Assembly: GCF_014217805.1 (NCBI RefSeq)
Contig: NZ_CP055156.1
Location: forward strand, 4,470,585-4,534,584
Length of the DNA: 64,000 nucleotides
Direction: 5' to 3'
Source of the DNA: Adhaeribacter swui
GTDB lineage: Bacteria > Bacteroidota > Bacteroidia > Cytophagales > Hymenobacteraceae
Positions 45,097 to 54,626 of the stretch are shown piece after piece. A program made the translations under genes and the position numbers. The stretch's first letter is position 1, and the number at the start of each line of letters is the position of its first letter. A model generated the notes under the pieces. That model did not search any database, was not told the origin of the DNA, and saw nothing but the letters and a program-made list of their open reading frames with translations.

Positions 45097-45453
45097 TTAT
45101 TCCTGGCCGCTTTCTTCGCTGCCAGAGTTTTCGCTGTTTTTGTAACCTTTTAAGGTGCTGGCGTTGGGCTGGTTATTCCGGAATTCTTTATCGCTGCTAT
45201 CGGAGCCGCGGGTATCGGCCGGATTGGCATGCGAGCCTTGCGGACTGTTATGCTCGGGCGTATCTTTTCCGTGTTTGGCGCCGGCGCTGTGGCCTTCGCG
45301 GCTTGGTTTATTTTCGCCGCGGGTATTATCGGCACCACCCGCTACCGGACCTTCGTGCTGCGTTGGTTGCTGGCCGCTAACCCCTACGCCTTTACCGGTA
45401 TTATCGTGTTTTAACTGGCTGTTACCTTCTTGGTTATTTACTTTGTCAGACAT
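45097..45453 (-). CDS. Small intrinsically disordered hydrophilic protein
   Basis: A 118-residue protein without hydrophobic segments, rich in Gly, Asn, Ser, Glu and Lys (GKGVGVSGQQPTQHEGPVAG). No known domain. Composition resembles hydrophilic stress proteins (hydrophilin-like), but that is only an analogy. Its start ATG at 45451-45453 and strong terminator support a real gene. Overlapping plus-strand ORFs (45081-45475) are antisense shadows. Confidence 0.7.
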   Translation of the reverse strand: MSDKVNNQEGNSQLKHDNTGKGVGVSGQQPTQHEGPVAGGADNTRGENKPSREGHSAGAKHGKDTPEHNSPQGSHANPADTRGSDSSDKEFRNNQPNASTLKGYKNSENSGSEESGQE

Positions 45454-46019
45454 GGTTATTTCGGTTATAATTTAAAATTTTTAAATTTTTCTGGTTTTCC
45501 CGGCCTTTCACCCGGAATACCATTGTACGGACAAAGCCTAACTTAAGGTTAATAAAAAACCACGAACCCGTTAATTGCTCCATTATAAAAGCAGGTACGC
45601 GAGGGTATTACGAACAAAATTTCCTTGTTTTCAACCTTAGCTTTTGGGTAGCGTTTAGTACATAAGATAATGGCACAACCGCCGTTATAGAATAAGCAAC
45701 AGGAGGAGCGTAGGTAGATGGTAAACTTTTATTTCTTGCCGGAATAAACGAGATAAGAACGTTTCGTAAAAACCGGTAAAATTCCCTTCCTTAATTAACC
45801 CGGCAGCTTATTCGGGTTACCGTTACATTAAGTCTAGCCTGATTTTTTAATTTCCTGGCAGCATTATTCCCTGAAAATTTGCGTGCAGGCTGCTTGTATG
45901 TTCCAGGAAATATTATAGAATACATCATTTAAATACCCCAGCATGGGAATGATAAAAACGGAATAATTGTTTATAAATAAAGAAAAATAAGCCTATAGTT
46001 TAGCTAATAATTAGACAAG
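45454..46019. other. Intergenic region between divergent genes
   Basis: About 566 AT-rich bases between a minus-strand small gene and a plus-strand MG2 protein gene, so both promoters are expected. An AT-rich near-palindrome lies at about 45470-45488. No ORF or RNA gene was recognised. Confidence 0.55.
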
Positions 46020-48479
46020 ATGACTAACCGAAAAATAAAAAATATTATATATTTATTGCCTGCATTTTTGCTGGCTTTAGGAGCATTTATAAGTCCGCCG
46101 GATAAGTGGCTACCGCAACTGAAAGCCAATCTGGACACTTACCGGACCCAATACGCCCCCGAGAAAGTTTACTTAACCCTGGATAAACCGTACTACGCCC
46201 CCGGCCAATCGATCTGGTTAAAAGGTTACGTGCGGGAGGCCGGTAGCCTGCGGCCTTCGGGTAAAAGCGGCGTGTTGTACGTAGATTTATTAAACACCGA
46301 AAACAAAGCGGTGGAACAGCTTACTTTAAAAATAGTAGCCGGCAAAGCAATAGGCGATATTGCCCTGCCCACCGACTTGCCCGCTGGTCAGTACCATTTA
46401 ATTGCTTACACCCAATACCAGCGTAATTTTGGTGAAGAAAACTTTTATAATCAAGCCATAGATGTAGTGGGTACCACTACCGCTAGCCAGAAAAATGCCA
46501 CAACTAACTATAAAATAGAACTGCAGTTTTTTCCGGAAGGAGGCGACTTAATTGCGGGTTTGCCCAGCCGGGTAGCTTTTAAAGCTATCAATCCAAATGG
46601 CACCGGCGTTCCCGTTGAAGGAACGGTTTTTGATAATCAAGGGCAGAAAGTGCTTGATTTTAAAGATGTTCATTTAGGTATGGGCTCTTTTGAATTGCTG
46701 CCCCAAGCTGGTAAAAATTATTTGGCCAAAGTTACCGTAAATGGTAAAATCCTGGATTATGCCTTGCCTATTGCCCAGCCCGGCGGCTATGTATTGCGCG
46801 TAGAAGAAACACCAGATTTTAAAAATTGGCAGATAACTGTAACGAGCCAGAACACGCCCGCCGAACCATTGATATTAACCGGTTTAAGTCGCGATGCCCT
46901 GCTATATTCTGAAAAGATAAACGTGCGGCCCGGCCAACCAACATCGGTAAAAGTTAATAATGATAAATTTGCCACTGGTATTGTGCGGTTTACTTTAAGT
47001 AAAAGCAACGGCGAACCAATAGCCGAACGACTAACCTTTGCAGATAACCACGATGATTTGCAGATAACTTTAACTTCGGATAAAAAAACGTATGCGGGTC
47101 GCGATCAGGTAACCATGCAAGTAACCGCGCAGGATAATGCCGGAAAACCCGTAGCTACCGATTTAGCCCTCGCCGTTACCGACGAAGAATTAGTGAAACA
47201 ACCCCAAAACGCCTTAAACCTGAAAGCTTATTTTTTCCTGACTTCGGATTTAAAAGGGCAGGTAGAGCAACCGGGTTATTATTTTGCCGGCAACGACTTA
47301 GCACGAAAACAAGCCCTGGACAATTTGCTTTTAACCCAAGGCTGGCGCCGGTTTAACTGGCAGGAAATAGCCACGGGTAAATTTCCGCAATTAAATTTCC
47401 CGGCAGAAACCGATCTTGCTATTAGCGGTAAATTGGTAACCAATAAAGGCAAAGCGGTTGAAGGCGGGGAGGCCTTGTTGTATTTGCAAGGGCAACACCA
47501 AACGTTTATCACCACCGAAACCGGAAAGAACGGGGAATTTAGTTTTCCGGGTTTTGATTTTACCGGCACCATCGATGTGGTAGTACAGGGTACCGATGCC
47601 CGCGGCCGTCGGGATCGCTTGCAGGTAAAAATGGATGATAAGCAGTATGTACCGGCTATTCCGGCTTTTTCAGTTCCTTCCTGGTCCGATGGTTTGCTAG
47701 CCAGCACGAATAAAGATTTTATCGTAGCTAGCCAGCAGCAAATGGCTTCGGCGGCTACCACCAACAGCAACTATACTTTGCGCAGCATATTGTTATCCAG
47801 TATAGAAGTAAAAGGCGAAAAAGACGTGTTTGTACCGTTTAAACTGCACGACAAAGCAGATGTAGTTATTAACCGCCGGGAGTTGCCGATTGCACCTTCG
47901 GGTAATATTATCGAAAGTTTGCAGGGTCGGGTAGCTGGTTTACAGGTGTACCGGGTAGGTCAAAATCAGTTCCGGGCCAGTATTCGGGGCCAGCAAAATT
48001 CGCCGCTGTATTTACTGGATGGAATGCCCATTTTGGAAGGTACTGTTTCGGGGATTAGCCAATTTGATATTAGCCGCATCGAAATTTTAAAAAATACGGC
48101 TAGTGCGGCCATTTATGGAGGCAGGGCTTCCGGGGGCGTTATTGCTTTATTTACTGACCGCAACAACGATGAACCGAAAGAAGTAACGCCAGGCACGTAC
48201 ATTATTATTCACCACGCCAAAGGGTACAGCAAGGTGAGGGAGTTTTATAGCCCCAAATACAACGGCACCACGCCAGCCAGCAACGAGCCCGATTTACGGA
48301 CTACGTTGTATTGGAACCCCAGCGTTAAAACCAACGCTCAAGGTAAAGCCACGGTTACTTTTTACACCACCGACTGCACTACCAGCTACCGTGCCCAGGC
48401 CGAAGGGATCTCGGACGAAGGAAAACCCGGTAGAGGAGAAGTACTTTTTCAGGTGAATAGTAAAAAAGATAATTCTTAA
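46020..48479 (+). CDS. MG2-domain protein with TonB-receptor plug domain
   Basis: An 819-residue exported protein. The hydrophobic N terminus (IIYLLPAFLLALGAFI) is a signal peptide or anchor. The N-terminal half has alpha-2-macroglobulin-like MG2 segments (YLTLDKPYYAPGQSIWLKGY; LPAGQYHLIAYTQ). Residues about 620-720 form a TonB-dependent-receptor plug domain (NIIESLQGRVAGLQVYRVG; SPLYLLDGMPI; ISRIEILKNTASAAIYGGRA) but no beta-barrel follows. The protein ends in another Ig-like segment (TLYWNPSVKTNAQGKATVTF). Such fusions are common in Bacteroidota but poorly understood; envelope binding of peptides or receptors is only inferred. It has its own strong terminator. Confidence 0.87.
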   Translation: MTNRKIKNIIYLLPAFLLALGAFISPPDKWLPQLKANLDTYRTQYAPEKVYLTLDKPYYAPGQSIWLKGYVREAGSLRPSGKSGVLYVDLLNTENKAVEQLTLKIVAGKAIGDIALPTDLPAGQYHLIAYTQYQRNFGEENFYNQAIDVVGTTTASQKNATTNYKIELQFFPEGGDLIAGLPSRVAFKAINPNGTGVPVEGTVFDNQGQKVLDFKDVHLGMGSFELLPQAGKNYLAKVTVNGKILDYALPIAQPGGYVLRVEETPDFKNWQITVTSQNTPAEPLILTGLSRDALLYSEKINVRPGQPTSVKVNNDKFATGIVRFTLSKSNGEPIAERLTFADNHDDLQITLTSDKKTYAGRDQVTMQVTAQDNAGKPVATDLALAVTDEELVKQPQNALNLKAYFFLTSDLKGQVEQPGYYFAGNDLARKQALDNLLLTQGWRRFNWQEIATGKFPQLNFPAETDLAISGKLVTNKGKAVEGGEALLYLQGQHQTFITTETGKNGEFSFPGFDFTGTIDVVVQGTDARGRRDRLQVKMDDKQYVPAIPAFSVPSWSDGLLASTNKDFIVASQQQMASAATTNSNYTLRSILLSSIEVKGEKDVFVPFKLHDKADVVINRRELPIAPSGNIIESLQGRVAGLQVYRVGQNQFRASIRGQQNSPLYLLDGMPILEGTVSGISQFDISRIEILKNTASAAIYGGRASGGVIALFTDRNNDEPKEVTPGTYIIIHHAKGYSKVREFYSPKYNGTTPASNEPDLRTTLYWNPSVKTNAQGKATVTFYTTDCTTSYRAQAEGISDEGKPGRGEVLFQVNSKKDNS

Positions 48480-48500
48480 TTTCAGGATTGATAAAAATTA

Positions 48501-48540
48501 AAAAAAAGCCGGTTGCTGTTCTAGCAACCGGCTTTTTTTT
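48501..48540 (+). terminator. Strong terminator between convergent genes
   Basis: A perfect 17-base stem, AAAAAAAGCCGGTTGCT at 48501-48517 and its complement at 48523-48539, with a five-base loop. Flanking A and T runs suit termination in both directions, for the MG2 gene and for the small lipoprotein gene on the minus strand. Confidence 0.92.
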
Positions 48541-48601
48541 AATTTTTATTTTTTTAGATGCTGGCTTTATTCCTTTATTGCCAGTAAGATTCCGGTAAAA
48601 C

Positions 48602-49189
48602 TTACCAGTTCACTACCCGGAAATAAGTGCCGGCTGCATCTGTTACCTTAAACCGGGTAACGAGTTGGTCCTGGCCGTTACTGTTTTTCTCGATGGTGTA
48701 AAAATACGTTTCCGGTTTCAGGTCTTTACTGGTGTATTTTTCGTCGTAATCGTCGTAAGAAGCGGCGCAGCCCCGGTAGTAGCCTCGTTTTCTGCCTTCG
48801 GTGGGGTAAAAGGTAAACGAATTGTTGTTATTAAAAAGCACAGTTCCTTTTTTGTAGATGAAAGATTCGGTGCGGCAACCCATGGAAGTACCGCCGGTAA
48901 CCATGTAAAATTCGGCGTCGCCATTCGCTTTAAAGTCAAAAGCAATACCCATTTCAAACGCATTTCCGGAGTAAGACCCATCGTATTTCCAGAACTCGGT
49001 CATAGAGAATTGACCGGCCAGCCATTTGTGCGCTAACGCGGCTGGTACTTCTGAACGCGGCGCCGGCTTGGGGTCATCTTCATCGTCATCGCCAAACAGA
49101 AAACAGGAGGGTAGCATCAGGGAAACCAGCATTAAAAGGGTAAATAATACTGCCTTTGTTCCTACTTGGTGCATGTTTGTTTTTTTCAT
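48602..49189 (-). CDS. Putative lipoprotein of unknown function
   Basis: A 195-residue protein. The signal sequence (AVLFTLLMLVSLMLPSC) ends in a lipobox-like LPSC with Cys near residue 29, followed by an acidic stretch (DDDEDDPKPAP). The remainder looks beta-rich (AFEMGIAFDFKANGDAEFYM; LVTRFKVTDAAGTYFRVVNW), resembling small lipocalin-like Bacteroidota lipoproteins. No catalytic motif. Probably anchored in the envelope; function unknown. Confidence 0.8.
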   Translation of the reverse strand: MKKTNMHQVGTKAVLFTLLMLVSLMLPSCFLFGDDDEDDPKPAPRSEVPAALAHKWLAGQFSMTEFWKYDGSYSGNAFEMGIAFDFKANGDAEFYMVTGGTSMGCRTESFIYKKGTVLFNNNNSFTFYPTEGRKRGYYRGCAASYDDYDEKYTSKDLKPETYFYTIEKNSNGQDQLVTRFKVTDAAGTYFRVVNW

Positions 49190-49590
49190 AGGTTGATTAA
49201 TTGTTCAGGGTAAAGGGTTAAATATTATTTTTAAAAATTTTAATTGTTTTGATTGATTAAGTAACACAAAGTTAAGGTTTTACATACCCCCAAAAGAATA
49301 AGGACTACTACGTAATTATAGTAGATAGTACTGCTCAAGTAACTTATATTTAAGTACAGAGTGGGTATAATCCTATATTGGGTAAATAGGGGAAAGCTGG
49401 TTTAAACCAACAAACAATAAAGCAAAAGTGAATAAAAGGGTAAAAGCGGCAGGAAAGGAAAAAAATAAGCTTAACAAGCCTGTTCTTTAAATAGGCATCA
49501 AAAAATATCTAAAGACAGGTTGGTGTTAATGAATGAAGCAGCGGCAACAGTTTACCTTCCGGTTATACCTTATATTGCCATCTGTTTTAA
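49190..49590. other. Intergenic region, nothing recognised
   Basis: About 401 AT-rich bases, with the recurring near-palindrome at about 49229-49244. No ORF with family resemblance and no terminator were recognised. Confidence 0.5.
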
Positions 49591-49851
49591 TTATAAATTT
49601 TTCTTTAAACTGGAATCAGGCTGGGCTTGCTGCTGTAAAGGATAGGAAGTTTCATCCAAGGAAAAGGTAGCTTTAGTCATACCAGAATGCACCTGTTTAT
49701 TTTGAGTTACCGATTTGCTGAATGCAGCCTGAGAAGTGTTTTGAGATAAGGTGCTGGCATAGGAAACGGCCGGATCGCTTTCTTCCGGTGACTGTAAACC
49801 ATAGATCCATATCACACCTGTTAATAAAAGAAAAGGAGCAATTATTTTCAT
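49591..49851 (-). CDS. Small exported hypothetical protein
   Basis: An 86-residue protein with a signal-like hydrophobic N terminus (IIAPFLLLTGVIWIYGL) followed by a polar, Ser/Gln-rich segment. No family recognised. The start ATG at 49849-49851 and typical codon use support it, but it is short and could be a spurious frame. Confidence 0.5.
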   Translation of the reverse strand: MKIIAPFLLLTGVIWIYGLQSPEESDPAVSYASTLSQNTSQAAFSKSVTQNKQVHSGMTKATFSLDETSYPLQQQAQPDSSLKKNL

Positions 49852-50162
49852 CCGGTGATTAAATCAAATTTTTATTCCAACAACAAGTGGCGTATTTATC
49901 CAGATAACCTGAATAGATCGGCCCAAAATCCTTTTTTAAATTTTATTAATTCAGCAGCAGTATCTATTCCAATTATCCCGAATTTTAAAATCTTATAAAG
50001 ATAAAATTTACACGGCTATTACGGGTTAAGCTACTATTAACAGATGGTTATGATTGGGTTAAGTAAAGGTTTAAATCAACGGTCTTACGAAATCATTATT
50101 TGTTACACTATTAAATAAAAAAGCTACCCTGGGGTAGCTTTTTTATTTAATAGTGTAACGGA
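49852..50162. other. Intergenic region ending in a long hairpin
   Basis: About 311 AT-rich bases with nothing recognisable apart from the long perfect inverted repeat at 50102-50159, which serves the minus-strand gene ending at 50163. Confidence 0.6.
50102..50159 (-). terminator. Long perfect inverted repeat at the end of the Kelch protein gene
   Basis: Two exact 27-base arms (50102-50128 and 50133-50159) flank a four-base loop. The inner part, AAAAAAGCTACC with its complement, is a standard bidirectional terminator stem. The outer part adds 15 perfectly paired AT-rich bases. The outer arm ends three bases before the gene's stop codon. Confidence 0.92.
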
Positions 50163-52700
50163 TTACTCCACCAAAAGCTTTATCTGTTGGTTACCAGTGC
50201 CTGATTTTACTTGAATCAGATACAGGCCAGCTTTTGTAATTTTTGCCAGCGATATTTCGGCGTTGGCTTTTCCTTTTCCATCCGATACTGCGCTTTGGTT
50301 TAGTAGTGCCTGGCCTGAAATATCGTATAAAGTAAGTTGTATTTCTTCGTTTTGCTTCAGATTATCTAATTCTAGTGTGACTTTCGAGCCAGGCTTATTT
50401 GGATTAGGATAAGCGTTTAACGAGGCGGGACTTTTGCTTATAACTTCCAGGCCAGATTGATTGTTGGTTACTATTGCGGCCGGGACTATTTCTGACTGGA
50501 TTATTACAAAATAATTATTGAGGGTACCCGCTGCTGGGGCTGCCCGGTTACCGCCCATTGTAATTTTGCCTGGCGCAAACTGTTGGCGGTACAGCACCAG
50601 ATGTTTGTTTTTAGGACTATTAATATCAACTTGGCTGTCTACTTTTTGCCAGTTGCTTAACCAGGCCGGCAAGGTTGTTCCCCGAGAATCGTAAGCCACG
50701 TATACCGTTGCGGCACGGTTTAAATAGAAAGAAAATACGCTGTCGGAGGTGTTACTCTTATCGTCGTTGGGTACCTGAATAAAGGTGGCATTTTGTAAAA
50801 ATTCCGGCACAGTAAGCGCCTGATAAGTCCGGTCGGTATACACCTTAGCGCCGGACTTTAAGGTACTGATGGCATACCGGCGCGACGTAGTGCTTTGGAG
50901 TTGCGTTACCAGCGAATCTATTACGGTAAATTTTACGGTTAAAGTTGGTCCGGCTAAACCTTTGCCTCCCGCCAGGCTGTAAGGCGTTACTTTTAACGTA
51001 TAAGCCCCCGGTTTGGGTGCCCAGGCTGTATATTTATTGGTCCGGGTGTCGCCGAATAAGGCGTACGGCATTTTATTTTCTAATTGAGAATGAGTTTGCG
51101 TACCGCTTAATTCAAAAACGACACTGCCCACGGTATCAGGACTGGTGGTTGCCCGAATGCTTAAGCGGGAAGTAGCCAAAGCTGCCAGGTTAACGGTATC
51201 GTTGGCGGTTAAAGGTTTTATATCGGCGTTGTTGGTGGTATTTACCCAGGTAAGTTGCTTTATTGATTGGTCAGAAACGGGAACACCGGAAATAGTAGCT
51301 TTTACGCCTTTGCCCCCGGTATAGTAAATTTTACCGTCAATAATTGCTCCAACTCCGCCCCGCATAATCATGGGTAAACCGGATAGTTCTGTCCAGGTAT
51401 TGGTGGCCGGAGTATAAGCCGATACGCGCCGGGTACCTTTGGTAAAGGCGTATTCGCCGCCTAGCACCAGAATCTGGTTATCCAGCACTACTACCGACGA
51501 AGAAATGTGCGCAATACCGGGTGTGCCCGCAGGAGCCGGAATGTCGGCCAGACGGGTCCAACTATCCGTAGCTGGGTCATAGACGTGCACTAATTTGCTG
51601 GATACGGAGCCTTCGTCGTGACCGGTTTGTCCGGCGATAAAATAAATTTTGCCTTGGTAAACCGCTGAGCCGGCGTGCTGCCGCGGACTAGGCAAGGGAG
51701 CCAACGTATCCCAACCAGCCGCTAGGTTACCCAGGTCTAGCACGTAATGGTCGCCTAAATCAATTTGCAGTTTACGGTCGGTGCCGGCAATGTAATGCAG
51801 TTGGCCGTTCAGGTATTCCAGTTGCCCGGCGGCACTTACGCGGGGCAAATCCGGCAAGCGCTCGTACCGGTTTTCGGCCACCACGTACTTCCAAACTTCG
51901 CTGGTGCCTAAAATCTGCCCTTTACCAGAAGCATTGGCCGTATAGCCGCCCGCAAAGTAAATGTCCGTTTGGTCGGTGGTGAAGCCGGCGTGGGTAATGC
52001 CCCCGTACTTGGTACCATTCATGGGGGGCATAGGCGCAATCGGCGACCAGGTATTAACCTTGGGATCGTACACGTAAGCCCGGCTGGTAGGCGTAAAGCC
52101 TTTGAGCGCATCGAAACCGCTAAAGGTATACCACTTATTATTTACTACTTCCCCCTGGCCTTCGTAAAAAATGTAAGGCTGGTTAGCCGCCGAGCTCCAG
52201 GTAATTTTATTTAGCAGGGCTTCTCCGGTAGCTTGGGTAACGGCTACGGTAACTGTAGTTTCGCTCGTTTGGTTAGCGGTATTGGTGGCCTGTACGGTAA
52301 GTTGGTAGGTACTTTGGGTGTGGTAGTTTAATTTTTTGCCTAATTTTAGGACACCCGAAACAGCATCCAGGGTAAAAGTCTGGTTGGTATTACCGTTGGT
52401 TATCGTGTAAATTAAGGTTTCGCGGGCGGCATCCGTGGCTTTTACTTTTCCAATGGTAGTGCCGGGAAAAATGTCTTCCGATAAGCTAAATACATACTTT
52501 TCCGGGGTAAAAACCGGTGCCGATGCCGCAAGCCAGGTAGAGTAATGCGCTGATCCGGAAGTTACAATATGGTTGTTTGCTTTACTAAGAATAGCGGCGG
52601 GTACTGGTGCTGCGCTGCCCCAAAACCAGCAAAGTAAAAGTAAAATTTTTAAAAAAATACGTTGCCGGAGCACAACCAAAGCAGTAGATGTTTTTTTCAT
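50163..52700 (-). CDS. T9SS-secreted Kelch-repeat protein with cadherin-like domain
   Basis: An 845-residue secreted protein. A signal peptide (FLKILLLLCWFWGSAAPVPA) is followed by a cadherin-like domain at about 65-155 (PGTTIGKVKATDAARETLIY; FTLDAVSGVLKLGKKLNYHT). Kelch repeats then form a beta propeller at about 165-470 (NTWSPIAPMPPMNGTKYGGI; QLHYIAGTDRKLQI; GKIYFIAGQTGHDEG; NTWTELSGLPMIMRGG). A module at about 480-590 is shared with the peptidase at 17746-20520 (SVVFELSG, ENKMPYALFGD). A Por-type sorting domain ends the protein (LNAYPNPNKPGSKVTLEL...GLYLIQVKSG), so it is exported by T9SS. Probably a cell-surface binding or adhesion protein (inferred). Confidence 0.88.
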   Translation of the reverse strand: MKKTSTALVVLRQRIFLKILLLLCWFWGSAAPVPAAILSKANNHIVTSGSAHYSTWLAASAPVFTPEKYVFSLSEDIFPGTTIGKVKATDAARETLIYTITNGNTNQTFTLDAVSGVLKLGKKLNYHTQSTYQLTVQATNTANQTSETTVTVAVTQATGEALLNKITWSSAANQPYIFYEGQGEVVNNKWYTFSGFDALKGFTPTSRAYVYDPKVNTWSPIAPMPPMNGTKYGGITHAGFTTDQTDIYFAGGYTANASGKGQILGTSEVWKYVVAENRYERLPDLPRVSAAGQLEYLNGQLHYIAGTDRKLQIDLGDHYVLDLGNLAAGWDTLAPLPSPRQHAGSAVYQGKIYFIAGQTGHDEGSVSSKLVHVYDPATDSWTRLADIPAPAGTPGIAHISSSVVVLDNQILVLGGEYAFTKGTRRVSAYTPATNTWTELSGLPMIMRGGVGAIIDGKIYYTGGKGVKATISGVPVSDQSIKQLTWVNTTNNADIKPLTANDTVNLAALATSRLSIRATTSPDTVGSVVFELSGTQTHSQLENKMPYALFGDTRTNKYTAWAPKPGAYTLKVTPYSLAGGKGLAGPTLTVKFTVIDSLVTQLQSTTSRRYAISTLKSGAKVYTDRTYQALTVPEFLQNATFIQVPNDDKSNTSDSVFSFYLNRAATVYVAYDSRGTTLPAWLSNWQKVDSQVDINSPKNKHLVLYRQQFAPGKITMGGNRAAPAAGTLNNYFVIIQSEIVPAAIVTNNQSGLEVISKSPASLNAYPNPNKPGSKVTLELDNLKQNEEIQLTLYDISGQALLNQSAVSDGKGKANAEISLAKITKAGLYLIQVKSGTGNQQIKLLVE

Positions 52701-53025
52701 AAACTGATTTATAAAGTGGTACTTGTTATAAGTAAAAGCCTATAATTTGTTGCATTTTATGCTATTATAAACAACGGGTTACAGAACAAAAGAGCCGCAA
52801 GTATAGATGCCGGTATTCTCAACCAATATTTATGATGGGAAAGCAGGAAGTATAGAATAAGCTGATAATGGAGCAGCTAAGAAATGGGTATGTTTCGATG
52901 ATTCACCTAAAATGGGATGAGGGTAACTGCAAAGCTTCCGGGCAACTTATTACTTTAAAAATCGTTTAAATAAATATAAATTTTCTAAGATAAAATTAAT
53001 TATAAATCTAAAATACGCATACACT
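52701..53025. other. Intergenic region between divergent genes
   Basis: About 325 AT-rich bases between a minus-strand T9SS gene and a plus-strand protease gene, where both promoters should lie. No ORF or RNA gene was recognised. Confidence 0.55.
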
Positions 53026-54504
53026 ATGAAGCGGTTATTAACAGAAAGTAAAAAAGTAGTACTGGTTTTAACCGCCATTTTTATTTGTAATTCCTGCGCC
53101 AGAAACCCAGTTACGGGCAAAAGAGATTTTTCGCTGGTTAGCAAAGATCAGGAAATTGCCATGGGGCAACAAGCCGACCCGGAGGTGATTGCGCAGTTTG
53201 GCTTGTATCCATCCGAAGCTTTGCAAAACTTTATCAACCAAAAAGGGCAGCAAATGGTAGCCGTGTCGCATCGGCAAGATTTAAAATACCAGTTCCGGAT
53301 TGTGGATTCGCCGGTAATCAATGCTTTTGCCGTGCCGGGTGGTTACGTGTATTTTACTCGGGGCATTATGGCCCACTTTAACAACGAGGCGCAGTTTGCC
53401 GGGGTATTGGGTCACGAAATCGGGCATATTGCGGCGCGGCACTCGGCCCGCCAGCAAAGCAAAACCATGCTGGCTCAATTAGGCTTAGTGGTGGGCATGG
53501 TAGTATCGCCGGAGTTGGCCCAGTTTGGCGAACAAGCCCAGCAAAGTCTGGCTTTGCTATTTTTAAAATTTGGCCGCGACGATGAGCGCGAATCCGACCG
53601 ATTAGGCGTGGAATATTCTACCAAAATTGGGTACGATGCCAACTACATGGCCGATTTTTTCCGGACCTTGCAACGCCAACAGGAGCAAAGCGAGGCCGAG
53701 CCTATTCCGGATTTTTTATCTACCCACCCCAATCCCGCTGACCGCTACCAAACCGTGAAAGAATTAGCCGCTGATTGGCAACAAAAAACCAAAGCCAAGA
53801 ACCTGCAGGTAAACCGGAATACTTACTTAAAATTAATTGATGGCCTGGTGTACGGCGAAGACCCGCGGCAAGGCTTTGTGGAAGCCAACGTGTTTTACCA
53901 TCCGGAGTTAAAGTTTCAATTTCCGGTACCAACCGGCTGGTTGTACCAAAATTCGCCAACCCAGTTTCAGATGGCCGAAAAAGAAGGCAAGGCCTTACTG
54001 GCTTTAACCTTAGCGGGCGGTAAAACTTTAGAGGAGGCCGCCCAGCAAACCATGCAAAAATATTCTTTGCAAGCCCTGGAGTCGAAGAAAGTTACTGTTA
54101 ATGGGTTTCCGGCTTTGGCGGTAGTAGCCGATCAACAAGCCCAGCAAGATCAGCAGCAACAGCAACAACAACAAACTGCTACCATACGCACCTTAACGTA
54201 TTTTATCCAGGATGGCGCTTCGATTTATAGTTTAATGGGTATTTCGGCGAAGCCAGATTTTGAAACTTACTTTACTACGTTTAGCAACACCATGCAGCAG
54301 TTCCGGAAACTAACCGATCCGGCCCGGCTGAATAAACAACCCGAACGTGTTCGCATTAAAACCATTGCCAAAACTACTACCTTGGCCGAGGCTTTGCGCC
54401 AAAACAAAGTAACCGATAATCGCTTAACCGAAATGGCCATTTTAAACGGCATGGAACTGCAAGACCAGGTAACCGCCGGCACGCTGATTAAAGTGGTACA
54501 GTAG
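53026..54504 (+). CDS. M48 family metalloprotease lipoprotein
   Basis: A 492-residue envelope metalloprotease. The signal peptide ends at a lipobox-like ICNSCARNP (Cys near residue 25). The zinc motif is HEIGH at residues 130-134, and the third ligand is probably Glu189 in DDERESDRLGVEYSTKIGYD. STHPNPADRYQTVKELA is typical of BepA/LoiP-like M48 proteins. The middle region ends in a Gln run (near 380), and the last 55 residues look LysM-like (TTLAEALRQNKVTDNRLTEM, then VTAGTLIKVV). Such proteases take part in outer membrane quality control, though that role is inferred here. Confidence 0.91.
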   Translation: MKRLLTESKKVVLVLTAIFICNSCARNPVTGKRDFSLVSKDQEIAMGQQADPEVIAQFGLYPSEALQNFINQKGQQMVAVSHRQDLKYQFRIVDSPVINAFAVPGGYVYFTRGIMAHFNNEAQFAGVLGHEIGHIAARHSARQQSKTMLAQLGLVVGMVVSPELAQFGEQAQQSLALLFLKFGRDDERESDRLGVEYSTKIGYDANYMADFFRTLQRQQEQSEAEPIPDFLSTHPNPADRYQTVKELAADWQQKTKAKNLQVNRNTYLKLIDGLVYGEDPRQGFVEANVFYHPELKFQFPVPTGWLYQNSPTQFQMAEKEGKALLALTLAGGKTLEEAAQQTMQKYSLQALESKKVTVNGFPALAVVADQQAQQDQQQQQQQQTATIRTLTYFIQDGASIYSLMGISAKPDFETYFTTFSNTMQQFRKLTDPARLNKQPERVRIKTIAKTTTLAEALRQNKVTDNRLTEMAILNGMELQDQVTAGTLIKVVQ

Positions 54505-54626
54505 AAAAAATTTAAAAAATGCCTAAAAAGCAGAAGCGTAATTGATGGTTTAATAAACAATTAAGGTTTTTAACCTCGGCTATTTAAGTTAAAAACTACA
54601 ACAACAAGTAGCTGGAAACGCTGATT

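Noticed and set aside
45081-45475. Overlapping plus-strand ORFs
   Set aside because: They are antisense to the hydrophilic 118-residue gene, which has its own ATG and terminator, and show Cys/Arg/Leu-rich composition typical of shadows.
54150-54176. Glutamine run in the M48 protein as a repeat-expansion element
   Set aside because: A short low-complexity linker inside a well-conserved gene; no evidence of function.
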